A stretch of 64,000 bases of DNA from contig CAZSQG010000005.1 in assembly GCA_964608615.1 (NCBI GenBank), forward strand, positions 25,037-89,036. The letters run 5' to 3'. Of this stretch, positions 18,675-28,439 are shown piece after piece. Every line of letters begins with the position of its first letter. The stretch's first letter is position 1. Source of the DNA: CALEUX01 sp964608615 (GTDB taxonomy: Bacteria > Bacteroidota > Bacteroidia > Bacteroidales > Marinilabiliaceae). A program made the position numbers and the translations under genes. The notes beneath the pieces were generated by a model, which saw nothing but the letters and a program-made list of their open reading frames with translations, was not told the DNA's origin and ran no database searches.

Positions 18675-19556
18675 CTACTTTTTTAGTATAATATAGTTCT
18701 TATATTCAAAAAAACGGTAATTAAAAAGACGCTCCAGCGCATATAACAAATTTTCCCTGGGAGATAATCTAATTTTATTAACGTCAATATCAACTTTCCA
18801 ATTCAAATTAGACATTAACTCCTTCATGACGGATGGATGATCACCATCAAACTTTTTTACCGCATCAACAATTGAATAATCAAAGTTTTCACACGTTTCT
18901 AAAATTTTCTGCAGGGTATTGCCAGAGTGATAAAAAGAATGAAAGTGGCTAATCTTTTTCTTAATCACATCGGGCGGACGAACATATCCATAATGATAAA
19001 CAGTTGCACTTACTCTTTTAACATGTAGCTTACAGTCATTTTTCCTGAAACCTTGAGCATCCTTATAAGACCTAATACTTATGTCATTTCTGATTATGCG
19101 TATTTCATTTCGATACCAACTGCGACTAATACCTACAAAATCATAAGTTCCCCAAAAATGGAGATATTTTAGCAATAAACCTTCAACCCTGTTATCCTCC
19201 AGATAATTTTTCATAGCGTCTGTAATAGCATGATAGTCCTTGTCATGAAGTACCTCATCGGCCTGAAGATATATACACCAGTCAAATTCATCTCCCACTG
19301 CATCAAATGCTTTATTGGTTTCCACAGCTAAAACCCGACCTCCTGACCTCAGTGAATCATCCCAAACAGTCTCAACAATCTCAATTTTTGAAGGATCAAT
19401 CGTTTTTATCAAATGTAATGTATCATCATCAGACTTACCAACGGCCACAACAATTTTATCGCAAATTGGCAACAAAGATTTGATGGACTCCACAACGGGA
19501 TATCCATATTTTATAGCATTCCTAACAATTGTAAATCCGCAAACTCTCATAATCAA
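18675..19556 (-). CDS. family 2-like glycosyltransferase
   Basis: The 293-aa protein has a GT-A N-terminus (VCGFTIVRNAIKYGYP, then VVAVGKSDDDT) and a metal motif QADEVLHD near residue 98 in the DxD position. The layout resembles lipopolysaccharide-core or capsule GT2 proteins. A start at the second Met (19550) is equally possible. Only 6 bases separate it from the upstream GT4 gene on the same strand, so they are cotranscribed. Donor and acceptor are unknown. Confidence 0.85.
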   Translation of the reverse strand: MIMRVCGFTIVRNAIKYGYPVVESIKSLLPICDKIVVAVGKSDDDTLHLIKTIDPSKIEIVETVWDDSLRSGGRVLAVETNKAFDAVGDEFDWCIYLQADEVLHDKDYHAITDAMKNYLEDNRVEGLLLKYLHFWGTYDFVGISRSWYRNEIRIIRNDISIRSYKDAQGFRKNDCKLHVKRVSATVYHYGYVRPPDVIKKKISHFHSFYHSGNTLQKILETCENFDYSIVDAVKKFDGDHPSVMKELMSNLNWKVDIDVNKIRLSPRENLLYALERLFNYRFFEYKNYIILKK

Positions 19557-19562
19557 TTTGTG

Positions 19563-20702
19563 CTAACTATTTAAACATTGGTTATAGATATTCATAAAGC
19601 TTTTCCCAATATATTCAGGTGTGAAGCGTTGGGCATATTGATGGCCTTGTTGAATCATCCTGGCACGTAAATTACCGTCACTTAAAACAGTAATAACAGC
19701 CTGTTTTAATTCATAAATACTTGTTGCATCCACATAAATACTCGAAGGGCCACCCGCCTCAGCAAAACAACCGTCTTTCGAAGTAATAACAGGGGTCCCA
19801 CAAAAAAGTGCTTCTATAATTGGAATTCCAAATCCTTCAAATAAGGAAGGATAAATAAATAGTTGAGCCGATTGATACAACATGGCTAATTCCTCATTGG
19901 ATACTCCTTTAAGAAATGAGACTTTTGATTCCATTTGTTTATCAGCAATATATTCTTTAACTTTTTGGGAATAGGATGTTTCAGAACCAACAATTACAAG
20001 ATGTGTATCAATATCCTCAATGGCTTTGATTCCTACCAAAATATTCTTGCGTTCCTCAATTGTTCCAACATTGAGAATATAGTTATCGGGTAAGTTAAAC
20101 TTTCGCAACACCAAATTTCGAGCCTCAAGCGAAAAGGATTGTTTAAATACATCCTGACAACCTTGATAAACAACCTTTATCTTATCAGGTTTAACCCCAA
20201 AAAACTCTATAATATCCTTCTTTGTTTGCTCACTCACAGCTACAACAACATCGGCGTTTTTAACAGCATATCGTGCCTTTATCTTATGAATATAACGATC
20301 AAAAATTGAATAAAATTGGGGATAACGTAGAAATATAAGATCATGAACAGTAACCACTGTCTTGATGCCCTTCTTTTTTAATCCATGAGGAATCTCTCCT
20401 GATAAACCATGAAAAATTTGAATATCATCTTTCAGCAAATCAACTGAGATAAACTTTTGACGCCATAGATTATAAAAAAACTTATTAATAGCTGATGAAG
20501 GAAGAGCCTCCTTAACATTTTTATTGTCGCATTTAAATATAGACTTTTTGCCCTTCTTAGGATTATAAAGGATATATTGATTTTCAGGGTGATATTTGGA
20601 GAGTATACACACCAGATCACGACTATAATTACCAAGACCAGTTCGGTTATGATAAATTCTTTTGGCATCAAAACCAATCATTTTCCCCATTAAGTGATTC
20701 AT
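19563..20702 (-). CDS. family 4 glycosyltransferase (GT-B)
   Basis: The 379-aa protein shows the N-terminal RTGLGNYSRDL glycine loop, TVHDLIFLRYP near 120, the donor-domain NVGTIEERKNI near 217 and SLFEGFGIPIIEAL near 287, which contains the E-x7-E element. Three in-frame Met codons near the start (20702, 20690, 20681) are possible; MIGFDAKRIYHN from 20681 fits relatives best. It belongs to the minus-strand glycan group upstream of the GT2 at 18675. Confidence 0.9.
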   Translation of the reverse strand: MNHLMGKMIGFDAKRIYHNRTGLGNYSRDLVCILSKYHPENQYILYNPKKGKKSIFKCDNKNVKEALPSSAINKFFYNLWRQKFISVDLLKDDIQIFHGLSGEIPHGLKKKGIKTVVTVHDLIFLRYPQFYSIFDRYIHKIKARYAVKNADVVVAVSEQTKKDIIEFFGVKPDKIKVVYQGCQDVFKQSFSLEARNLVLRKFNLPDNYILNVGTIEERKNILVGIKAIEDIDTHLVIVGSETSYSQKVKEYIADKQMESKVSFLKGVSNEELAMLYQSAQLFIYPSLFEGFGIPIIEALFCGTPVITSKDGCFAEAGGPSSIYVDATSIYELKQAVITVLSDGNLRARMIQQGHQYAQRFTPEYIGKSFMNIYNQCLNS

Positions 20703-20828
20703 TGTATTTTTGTTTATTTAATCATTGGCTAAAATCCGGATATCTTTAAGCCAAGACAGTTTATCGGCCTGAGCGTAAATCTTGTATGACCAGTGGCGTA
20801 AATTAATAATAAATAAAATCTTCACAAC

Positions 20829-22454
20829 TCAAAACTTATAATTAATTCCAATATTTAAGCCAAAGCTTCGATATAATTCACCAAAATCAAAACCAACAGC
20901 TCCCTTAAAGTCTAACCCAGTTTTGAAAACATTTATTCCGAAAACCTCAATATGAGAATAAAACTGCTGTTTTGTTTTTTCAAAAAAATAATCAGGCGCT
21001 AAAATCCAACTATAACGCCCATAATATTTCTCGGCCCAGCTTCCGTTATTAAGCGAACAAGTAAACTTCATGGAATACTTCCATTGCTCATTAATAGGAC
21101 CTTGTATCCCTACATTAAATGCCCGCACACGATTATTGATGAAAAATCCATAATTATTGGGTTGCCACCCCGGAGCATATTGCATAACCATAGATTTGGT
21201 ATGAAACAGAGGTGTTCCTAAGGATTGCCCCATATAAGAATATCCCCGGTAATACATACTATTATTAAAGTTATCACCTCTTCCACCGTAATAATGACCA
21301 TGGTTAAAATTAGTAATCCAATACTGATTAAAAAGTTCTTCATTCCATCCTCCCTCAGGCGTTGGAATACCTACAAAACTTTCAGCCATAAAAGAGTCCC
21401 AGTCATCAATTAGCCAAGGAAAAATCATCTGTCCCACTCTACTGGGGTCCTTTGCAAATCCCTCAGGAAACAAAGGATCAGGGATTCCTTCTCCTGATTG
21501 ATGGTCTGTTTTAAAAAACTCCAGTACAATACGATCAATAAATTTAAAATTAACAGGCTCCCAATCAAACAAAAGAATAAAATCGTGATTCAACCGAAAT
21601 GCCTTGTTTAGGGCATAACCATTACGATCGGTAAACGGCTTATTTAATCCCAGATGCATCTTTCCTACAACCGTATTGGCATCAATACCAAAATCCCAAA
21701 AACCTTCATGTGCTCCAGCGGCATTGGTAAGCTCCCCACCTCCAAGCAGCTCTGAACCCTTTGCACAAAAAGTTGCCCAAAAGTCAACCGGAATTTTAGA
21801 TCCATCGCTATACTCTCCACCAAAAAGAGCAGAATGAACAAGCCCTGCATAAGGTTTAATAAAAAATTTATTGATCCGTAAAAAAGCATATTTTTCATGA
21901 AGCAACACCTTCCCCACTCTTCCATATTCTGGATCTTCATTTAAAAACCCCTGACTAATCATCCCTTTCACCTGTAACCAACCCTTCGAAAATGGAACCG
22001 TCTTATAGTCAAAGATACCCAGACTTATTCGTGGAATTGGCCGGGCATTAGAACTCATTAAATAAGATCCCGTTCCCAAATCATCGTAATGATCCAGCGG
22101 ACTATAAGCTTTCTTACCCAACACGTAATCGATAAAATAAACAGATCCTGACAGATACAATTCATGGATAATACTGTTTTGATTATAAGACGGAACAACA
22201 ACTCCCAATCCACTTTCAATAACAAGATTCTCCTTATTAAGAAAGATCACTTCTCCATTAGCTTTAACATATATATCGGCTTGACCAGAAGGATCAACCA
22301 ATCCCCAACTATTCGAATAGTTCCATAATGGCTTAATCTGATCACTGGAAACACTAACCAATGTACTGATTGAACCTTTCATCAGTAACTGGGAATTAAC
22401 AGGCAGTACACACAATAAACAAAAAAACAGAAAAATCCTTCTCGCCATGTACAT
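20829..22454 (-). CDS. Wzi-like capsule assembly outer-membrane protein
   Basis: The 541-aa protein has a signal peptide (MARRIFLFFCLLCVLPVNSQ, start probably at 22448). It is followed by many alternating aromatic strands typical of an outer-membrane beta-barrel, ending in an aromatic residue (NIGINYKF). Segments such as YSYMGQSLGTPLF and GYALNKAF match the capsule assembly Wzi family, which retains capsule at the cell surface. It supports reading this locus as capsule or surface-glycan biosynthesis. It sits between glycosyltransferases on the same strand. Confidence 0.85.
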   Translation of the reverse strand: MYMARRIFLFFCLLCVLPVNSQLLMKGSISTLVSVSSDQIKPLWNYSNSWGLVDPSGQADIYVKANGEVIFLNKENLVIESGLGVVVPSYNQNSIIHELYLSGSVYFIDYVLGKKAYSPLDHYDDLGTGSYLMSSNARPIPRISLGIFDYKTVPFSKGWLQVKGMISQGFLNEDPEYGRVGKVLLHEKYAFLRINKFFIKPYAGLVHSALFGGEYSDGSKIPVDFWATFCAKGSELLGGGELTNAAGAHEGFWDFGIDANTVVGKMHLGLNKPFTDRNGYALNKAFRLNHDFILLFDWEPVNFKFIDRIVLEFFKTDHQSGEGIPDPLFPEGFAKDPSRVGQMIFPWLIDDWDSFMAESFVGIPTPEGGWNEELFNQYWITNFNHGHYYGGRGDNFNNSMYYRGYSYMGQSLGTPLFHTKSMVMQYAPGWQPNNYGFFINNRVRAFNVGIQGPINEQWKYSMKFTCSLNNGSWAEKYYGRYSWILAPDYFFEKTKQQFYSHIEVFGINVFKTGLDFKGAVGFDFGELYRSFGLNIGINYKF

Positions 22455-22504
22455 TCATTGATTCTTTATCAACTTAACTATTAACGGTAAAGATATAATA
22501 TGGA

Positions 22505-23317
22505 TTATGGAACTAGATACTTATTCAATCCATCAACACACCAATAACTTCCTGAATACTTTATCTCCTTAACAACATTAAGATGAACCTGCTCGTTTTC
22601 GCGTGATGCTTTTGGATGCCATAAATGATAGGCTACTCCCCCCATTTTTAAAAACCGTTTTTTGATTCCATAATTCAAAAGCCTGTAGGCCAGCTCGGTA
22701 TCCTCATGACCCCAGAAAGTAAGTTGTTCATTATACCCATTTACAGCAAACAAATCCTCTTTCCAAAAAGCCATATTACAACCCCTGAGCCGATGAACCT
22801 CCTTTTGTCCGTATCTCGAAGCTAAAAAACTCCGAACAATTTTTGATCTAAGTTCATTGAAAATATAACCCAATCCACCACTAAAACGAGCCTTATTAAT
22901 ATTTCGGGAAGATAATATCTGATCAGTGCATTTCTGGCTAAGAGAAACTCTGCTTCCACATACGAAAGCTCCAACCTTAGCAACCTCGAGGTGATCCTTT
23001 ACGAAATTTTTATCAAGTAAAATGTCACCATCAATTTGTATAATATAGGTCCCACCCGAAGCCAAAATGACTTTATTTCTTATTGTTGTTAGTCTAAATC
23101 CTTGATCTTCGTGCCAAATATGTTTAATCGCCACAGGAGAAATGCTTTGATAATGGCTAATCAACTCTTTTGTGTCATTTCTTGAACCATCATCGGCAAT
23201 GATAATCTCATAAGGTAAAACAGTTTGTTTCAAAGCACTCTCCAGACAAAGAGAAAGTGCCTCTTTCCAGTTATAGGTACTAATTATCAAGGATGCTGAT
23301 ATTTTGTTACTTATCAT
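22505..23317 (-). CDS. family 2 glycosyltransferase with galactosyltransferase-type C-terminus
   Basis: The ATG at 23317 gives MISNKISASLIISTYN, the usual beginning; the longer ATG at 23359 adds 14 residues without family support. The GT-A core has IIADDGSRNDT near residue 38 and the metal motif QIDGDI near 92. The WGHEDTELAYRL segment near 200 is the Glyco_transf_7C signature seen in beta-1,4-galactosyltransferase-like enzymes. The protein is about 270 aa. It lies upstream of wzi on the same strand and takes part in the same glycan pathway. Confidence 0.9.
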   Translation of the reverse strand: MISNKISASLIISTYNWKEALSLCLESALKQTVLPYEIIIADDGSRNDTKELISHYQSISPVAIKHIWHEDQGFRLTTIRNKVILASGGTYIIQIDGDILLDKNFVKDHLEVAKVGAFVCGSRVSLSQKCTDQILSSRNINKARFSGGLGYIFNELRSKIVRSFLASRYGQKEVHRLRGCNMAFWKEDLFAVNGYNEQLTFWGHEDTELAYRLLNYGIKKRFLKMGGVAYHLWHPKASRENEQVHLNVVKEIKYSGSYWCVDGLNKYLVP

Positions 23318-23577
23318 AGAAATAAAATTCTTATTAATTAACGGACAATTTTGTTCCACGAAATTTCATAATTGGTAATCAAAAATAATCAGGTTAACAC
23401 ATATATGGTGGTAGTTGAAAATTAAATAAAAAAGACTCCGGAACAATAATAAAAAAACCGTGAGCCGGTATAAGCGAGATATATTTGTGTATAAGCTATT
23501 AACCAATCAAAGCCTGTTATTAAATCAAACTCACCTCTTTAATTCTTATTTAAAAAGCCAAAATTTAGTCAGCAGCT

Positions 23578-24633
23578 TCAAAAAGTTATATTTGAATGAT
23601 TTTTTACAAGCACCTTCATTATTCTTTCCAGAACCATTTCAACAGTAATTTGATTCATACAGGCAAAATCGCCACGGTGACATTCAATATTCCCATAAAC
23701 AGAGCATGGCCTGCATGCCAAATCAACCTGAACAGCATTTTCTGAATCCTGTCCCCATCCATAAAAACCTGCAAAAGGATGCGTGGCTCCCCAGATACTA
23801 ACAACTGGTGTTTCAACCAAACTGGCAAGATGCATATTGGCAGAATCCATACTCACCATCAAATCAAGATGTGCCATAACCTGCAACTCTTTCTTCATGG
23901 TTAAAAGACCCGCAAGATTATAACAATTCAACAACTCCGAAGACCAAAGGTCTAGTTTTTCTTTTTCTTCGCCCCTTCCACCGAACAAAAAAAGCTGCAT
24001 TCCCTTTTCACTCAACATAGAAAGCAACTCACGCATTTTTTCTTCGGGCCACATTTTCCATACATGTTTGGCAAATGGAGCTATCCCAATTTTCTTTCCT
24101 GGCTTCAGCAAAGCGTCAAAAGGCTCCTTTTCGTCACCCGAATAAAGCTTTCTCCCGGGGAAAGAAGATAAATTAAAGAAGTAACCACCCATTTCAAAAA
24201 CCGCCTGATACCTGTCAACAGTATTTTCCAATGGTTTGAAAATTTTGTCACCCTTACTGCACAAGGCCTTCTTTTGATTTCTTCCTTTATCAATAACAAC
24301 AGTTTTAACACCGCTCAATTTAAAAAGGATAGATAGAACTTTTGTTCGAACAACACCATGCAAATCTGCAACAAAACTCCACGGACCTAACTTTCTTATT
24401 TCAAGAAAAAGCTTAATCAGCCCTTTAAGCCCTTTATAGTCTTTCTTGAAATCAACCGAAAAAAAACTCACTCCTTCAATCGGCTCAATAAAATCACGAG
24501 CAAAGGGCCGCGAAACAAATAATATGTCACAATCAGGATATTGAGTTCGAAACGACCATATTACAGGAATTGTCATTGCAACATCGCCCAAAGCACTAAA
24601 CCTGAGAACAAGAATTTTTTGATTGTCCCTCAC
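23578..24633 (-). CDS. family 9 glycosyltransferase (heptosyltransferase-like)
   Basis: The 351-aa GT-B protein begins KILVLRFSALGDVAMTIPV, the signature N-terminus of LPS heptosyltransferases. It continues with a C-terminal donor site (GIAPFAKHVWKMWP, SMDSANMHLASL, VSIWGATHPF). It probably transfers a heptose or related sugar to lipid A-core. The DUF4254 gene lies 3 bases upstream on the same strand, a pairing commonly seen in Bacteroidota. Confidence 0.9.
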   Translation of the reverse strand: MRDNQKILVLRFSALGDVAMTIPVIWSFRTQYPDCDILFVSRPFARDFIEPIEGVSFFSVDFKKDYKGLKGLIKLFLEIRKLGPWSFVADLHGVVRTKVLSILFKLSGVKTVVIDKGRNQKKALCSKGDKIFKPLENTVDRYQAVFEMGGYFFNLSSFPGRKLYSGDEKEPFDALLKPGKKIGIAPFAKHVWKMWPEEKMRELLSMLSEKGMQLFLFGGRGEEKEKLDLWSSELLNCYNLAGLLTMKKELQVMAHLDLMVSMDSANMHLASLVETPVVSIWGATHPFAGFYGWGQDSENAVQVDLACRPCSVYGNIECHRGDFACMNQITVEMVLERIMKVLVKNHSNITF

Positions 24634-24636
24634 ATT

Positions 24637-25239
24637 TTATTTTTTATATAAAACTGGATTTAATGCCGGATCATTATACATTTTCATTTGTTTGTAAAGC
24701 TTCATTCTCTTTTTACCATTTTCAATATCGGATAAAAGTTCATCAATAGCCTTACTGAGATCAACACGCTGACTTAGCAACACATCAAGTTTTTGGTTAC
24801 AGCCAGCCATGTGTTCTGCTGATGCATCCTTACGAAGCGTTTCCTGCTCCATATGATAAATTTTCAATGACAAAATTGACAATCGGTCAATAGCCCATGC
24901 AGGTGTTTCAGTGTTTAACCCAGCTCCTTCATTAGGCTTTAAATCCTTGAACTTATTCATAAAATAGCCATCGATATACTCCACAAGATCTGTACGGTCC
25001 TGATTTGATTTATCAATACGCCTTTTAATCTTTAGAGCTTCTTCCGGATTGATGTTTGGGTCACGAATAATATCTTCAAGATGCCACTGCACAGCATCAA
25101 TCCAGTTTTTTGAAAAAAGCAAAAATTCAAGACTTCCTTCCTTAAAGGGATTGGCTGGTGTATAATCCACATTATCAGTTTTATGATATAATAATGTAGT
25201 TTCCGAAAATATACGGTTACAAATTTGGCTAATGCTCAT
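24637..25239 (-). CDS. DUF4254 family protein
   Basis: The 200-aa, mostly helical protein has no signal peptide or membrane segment. The WHLEDIIRDPN and IDKSNQDRTDLVE stretches are characteristic of DUF4254, whose function is unknown. The family is usually found next to a GT9 heptosyltransferase, as here, which suggests a role in LPS-core assembly or its regulation. Confidence 0.85.
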   Translation of the reverse strand: MSISQICNRIFSETTLLYHKTDNVDYTPANPFKEGSLEFLLFSKNWIDAVQWHLEDIIRDPNINPEEALKIKRRIDKSNQDRTDLVEYIDGYFMNKFKDLKPNEGAGLNTETPAWAIDRLSILSLKIYHMEQETLRKDASAEHMAGCNQKLDVLLSQRVDLSKAIDELLSDIENGKKRMKLYKQMKMYNDPALNPVLYKK

Positions 25240-25266
25240 TTTTATTCATTTTAAAATTTAAAGGGG

Positions 25267-25297
25267 CAAAAATATCATTTTAAATTTCTTTTCCGAA
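25267..25297 (-). promoter_or_regulatory. Bacteroidota-type promoter for DUF4254-GT9
   Basis: On the minus strand, TATTTTTG (25274 down to 25267) fits the TAnnTTTG -7 box. TTCG (25297 down to 25294) approximates the -33 TTTG, with a 19-base spacer. This would place the transcription start about 20 bases before the DUF4254 ATG. Confidence 0.4.
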
Positions 25298-25424
25298 GAC
25301 CTTGAGTCATATTAGAAAAAAAGAATAATTCTACACCTCTTCGTATTTGATGAGAAAACTATGTCAGAAACAATTACTAACAAAATATTTCAGCGGAAAT
25401 TAAGAAATAAAAAAAATTACTCTA

Positions 25425-25694
25425 TTAAAGATCTGCATCCTTGAGAGGTTGATCCATAAGGATGGTTAAATGGTTATTATAGCATTCCAAAAATCCTTCG
25501 CGACACTTGAAATGGTGTTCCGTACCCTCCTTAGAAATAACACGTATAACACCGGCTGTTAAAGTAGACATGATTGGTCCATGATCGCGCAAAACAGTGA
25601 ACCGTCCTGCCGAACCAGGCACGTCAACCAATCCAACAGTTCCATTGAAGAGAATCTCTTCAGGTGTAACTACCTCTAAATAAAGATCCATCAT
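25425..25694 (-). CDS. atpC: F0F1 ATP synthase epsilon subunit, short form
   Basis: The 89-aa protein contains the N-terminal beta-sandwich of epsilon (TPEEILFNGTVGLVDVPGSAG, then GPIMSTLTAGVI). It ends before the two C-terminal helices that in other bacteria (about 130-140 aa) mediate autoinhibition and ATP sensing. Short epsilon subunits are common in Bacteroidota. It overlaps the atpD stop by 4 bases, so translation is coupled. Confidence 0.93.
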   Translation of the reverse strand: MMDLYLEVVTPEEILFNGTVGLVDVPGSAGRFTVLRDHGPIMSTLTAGVIRVISKEGTEHHFKCREGFLECYNNHLTILMDQPLKDADL

Positions 25695-27205
25695 TTTTTA
25701 CGGGCCTCCTTTAAAAGTTTTTCTCCTTTTTCAATGGCTTGCTCTATGGTACCAACAAGGTTAAAAGCTGCTTCAGGATATTTATCCATTTCACCCGAAA
25801 GAATCATATTAAACCCTTTTATGGTATCCTCAATAGAAACACGTTCGCCCTTAAGACCAGTAAACTGTTCAGCCACAAAGAATGGCTGTGACAAAAAGCG
25901 TTGAACGCGACGAGCCCGGTGAACGACAACCTTGTCTTCTTCAGATAATTCCTCCATGCCCAAAATGGCAATAATATCCTGTAACTCTTTGTAGCGCTGC
26001 AGAATCTCCTTAACATTTTGTGCTGTTCTATAATGCCCTTCACCAACAATATCAGGTGTTAAAATACGCGAAGTGGAGTCAAGCGGATCAACAGCCGGAT
26101 AAATTCCCAGTTCAGAAATTTTGCGACTCAAAACCGTAGTTGCATCCAGGTGGGTAAAGGTTGTGGCAGGAGCAGGATCAGTAAGGTCATCAGCAGGCAC
26201 GTAAACAGCCTGAACTGATGTAATGGAGCCATGTTTAGTTGATGTAATACGCTCCTGAAGGGCCCCCATCTCCGATGAAAGAGTTGGCTGATAACCTACA
26301 GCCGAAGGCATCCGCCCAAGCAACGCCGAAACTTCGGAACCTGCCTGTGTAAAACGAAAAATGTTATCAATAAAGAGCAATATATCGCGGCCTCCCTCAC
26401 CTTTATCTCCATCTCTAAAACCTTCGGCGATGGTTAAGGCTGATAATGCAACCCTGGCGCGTGCACCCGGAGGTTCATTCATCTGACCAAAAACCATGGT
26501 TACCTGACTGTTTTTCAGTGCTTCATGATCGACTTTATCCAAATCCCAACGACCTTCTTTCATTCCTTCCCTGAATTCTTCACCATAATCAACAATACCG
26601 GATTCAATCATTTCACGTAGCAAGTCGTTGCCCTCACGGGTTCGTTCTCCTACTCCGGCAAAAACTGATAACCCCGAATAACCTTTGGCAATATTATTAA
26701 TGAGCTCCTGTATCAAAACAGTTTTACCAACACCAGCTCCACCAAACAAACCAATTTTACCACCTTTGGAATAGGGCTCAATCAAATCAATTACCTTAAT
26801 TCCAGTGAACAGTATTTCTGTTTCTGTAGATAAATCTTCATAAAGAGGGGCCGGTTTATGAATGACCGATTTCTTTTCTGTTTTAACCGGCCCAAGACCA
26901 TCAATGGCCCGGCCCACAACATTTAAAAGTCTTCCTTTTACCTCATCACCAAGGGGCATGGATATCGCAGTTCCTAAAGCAACAACTGACATCCCGCGTT
27001 GTAAACCATCTGTTGAATCCATGGCAATACATCGAATAGTATGCTCTCCAATATGTTGTTGACATTCAATGACAACCTTGGTCTCGTTGTCAGCGTGAAT
27101 TTCCAAGGCTTCATCAATCTTGGGGAGTTCATGAACTTCTGTTCCAAATTCAACATCTACAACCGGTCCTATAACCTGGATAACCTTACCTGTAAGCTGT
27201 GTCAT
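25691..27205 (-). CDS. atpD: F0F1 ATP synthase beta subunit
   Basis: The 504-aa catalytic subunit has the Walker A loop GGAGVGKTVL near residue 154, the GERTREGNDL segment near 188, the Walker B region LLFIDNIFRF near 276 and the ALLGRMPSAVGYQPTL catalytic loop. It hydrolyses or makes ATP in the F1 head. Only atpD and atpC occur here; the alpha, gamma, delta and F0 genes must be elsewhere, a split arrangement known in this phylum. A possible -7 box (TACTTTTG, minus strand) lies at 27366-27359. Confidence 0.97.
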   Translation of the reverse strand: MTQLTGKVIQVIGPVVDVEFGTEVHELPKIDEALEIHADNETKVVIECQQHIGEHTIRCIAMDSTDGLQRGMSVVALGTAISMPLGDEVKGRLLNVVGRAIDGLGPVKTEKKSVIHKPAPLYEDLSTETEILFTGIKVIDLIEPYSKGGKIGLFGGAGVGKTVLIQELINNIAKGYSGLSVFAGVGERTREGNDLLREMIESGIVDYGEEFREGMKEGRWDLDKVDHEALKNSQVTMVFGQMNEPPGARARVALSALTIAEGFRDGDKGEGGRDILLFIDNIFRFTQAGSEVSALLGRMPSAVGYQPTLSSEMGALQERITSTKHGSITSVQAVYVPADDLTDPAPATTFTHLDATTVLSRKISELGIYPAVDPLDSTSRILTPDIVGEGHYRTAQNVKEILQRYKELQDIIAILGMEELSEEDKVVVHRARRVQRFLSQPFFVAEQFTGLKGERVSIEDTIKGFNMILSGEMDKYPEAAFNLVGTIEQAIEKGEKLLKEARKK

Positions 27206-27459
27206 GTTTTTAATAGTTAATTTGAAGACTTCAATTTACAAAAAAATAAATGAGTTAAAGGATTCAAATTTCTCAAAAAATTTGATTCCTGAAAAACAGA
27301 CCAATTTTCCTTGAAAAATTTTTAATAATGTTACCAAACAATAAAGCAATGTAAAAATCAAAAGTAACGAACTCGTAAATATAAGAAAAAGTCTCCTATG
27401 TAAAACAGAGTCTTTTATTGAAAACACATACTATTAACCCGGGAAGCATAAAACAGCCA

Positions 27460-28437
27460 TTATCGTGTACGCTTCATAAGTTGCCATGCAAAATCTTTAA
27501 GTTCATTTTTAATATCACTTGATACATCAATAAAGTCGAGCTGCTTTATGGCGTTTTGATAATAAAAATCCATAATACTCTTTGTTTTTGCAGAAACGTT
27601 AGCTTCTTCATAAAGGTTACGAACCGCACTAACTTTTTCATCCCTGTCGAAATCCTTTTTTGAAATCCAATAATCAAGTTCTTTTTTTGCATTTCCCGAA
27701 AGTTGGGTTAGTGCATTTATTAACAGGTATGTTTTTTTATTGCTTGCAATATCTCCGCCTATTGATTTGCCAAAAACATCAGGATCACCATAAACATCAA
27801 GCCAGTCGTCCTGAAGTTGAAAAGAAAGACCTATACTGCTGCCAAAATCATACAAATACTCAGCATCACTTTTTTTTGCTCCACCAATAAGAGCTCCAAT
27901 TTTTAAGCTGGCACCAAGCAATACGGCCGTTTTTAACCTAATCATTTCTAAATACTCCGATTCAGAAACATTTAACTTTGACTCAAAATCCATATCAAAT
28001 TGCTGTCCTTCACAAACCTCCATTGCCGTTTTATTAAAAACTTCAAGAACAGAACTTAAAACAGCCTCAGGTGTTTGAGCAATAAACTGATAAGCCATAA
28101 TTAGCATAGCATCACCCGATAAAATGGCTGTATTATTATTCCAACGCACATGAACAGTAGGTTTGTTCCTTCTCATCAAGGAGCCATCCATGATATCGTC
28201 GTGTAAAAGAGTAAAATTATGAAAAATCTCAAGCCCTAATGCAGGGTTCATACAATCCTTTTCTTTCTCCTGATCAAAAAGAGTGCAAGCCGTTAAACAT
28301 AGTGCCGGCCGAATGCGCTTTCCTCCAAGCGTTAAAACGTAAGCAATAGGAGCATACAAAGCTGATGGTTCTTTCTCAATAACCATGTTGCCAAAAGCTG
28401 CTTCCACTTTATCCTGAAACCCTTTTATTATTGACAT
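27460..28437 (-). CDS. polyprenyl (trans-isoprenyl) diphosphate synthase
   Basis: The 325-aa protein has both aspartate-rich motifs: the first, LLHDDIMDGS followed by RRNKPTVH, near residue 80, and the second, QLQDDWLDVYGD, near residue 200. GGKRIRP near 33 binds the diphosphate. It condenses IPP with allylic diphosphates to give a C15-C40 chain for quinones or carrier lipids; chain length cannot be told. It follows the MMPL exporter gene by 2 bases on the same strand. Confidence 0.93.
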   Translation of the reverse strand: MSIIKGFQDKVEAAFGNMVIEKEPSALYAPIAYVLTLGGKRIRPALCLTACTLFDQEKEKDCMNPALGLEIFHNFTLLHDDIMDGSLMRRNKPTVHVRWNNNTAILSGDAMLIMAYQFIAQTPEAVLSSVLEVFNKTAMEVCEGQQFDMDFESKLNVSESEYLEMIRLKTAVLLGASLKIGALIGGAKKSDAEYLYDFGSSIGLSFQLQDDWLDVYGDPDVFGKSIGGDIASNKKTYLLINALTQLSGNAKKELDYWISKKDFDRDEKVSAVRNLYEEANVSAKTKSIMDFYYQNAIKQLDFIDVSSDIKNELKDFAWQLMKRTR

Positions 28438-28439
28438 GA

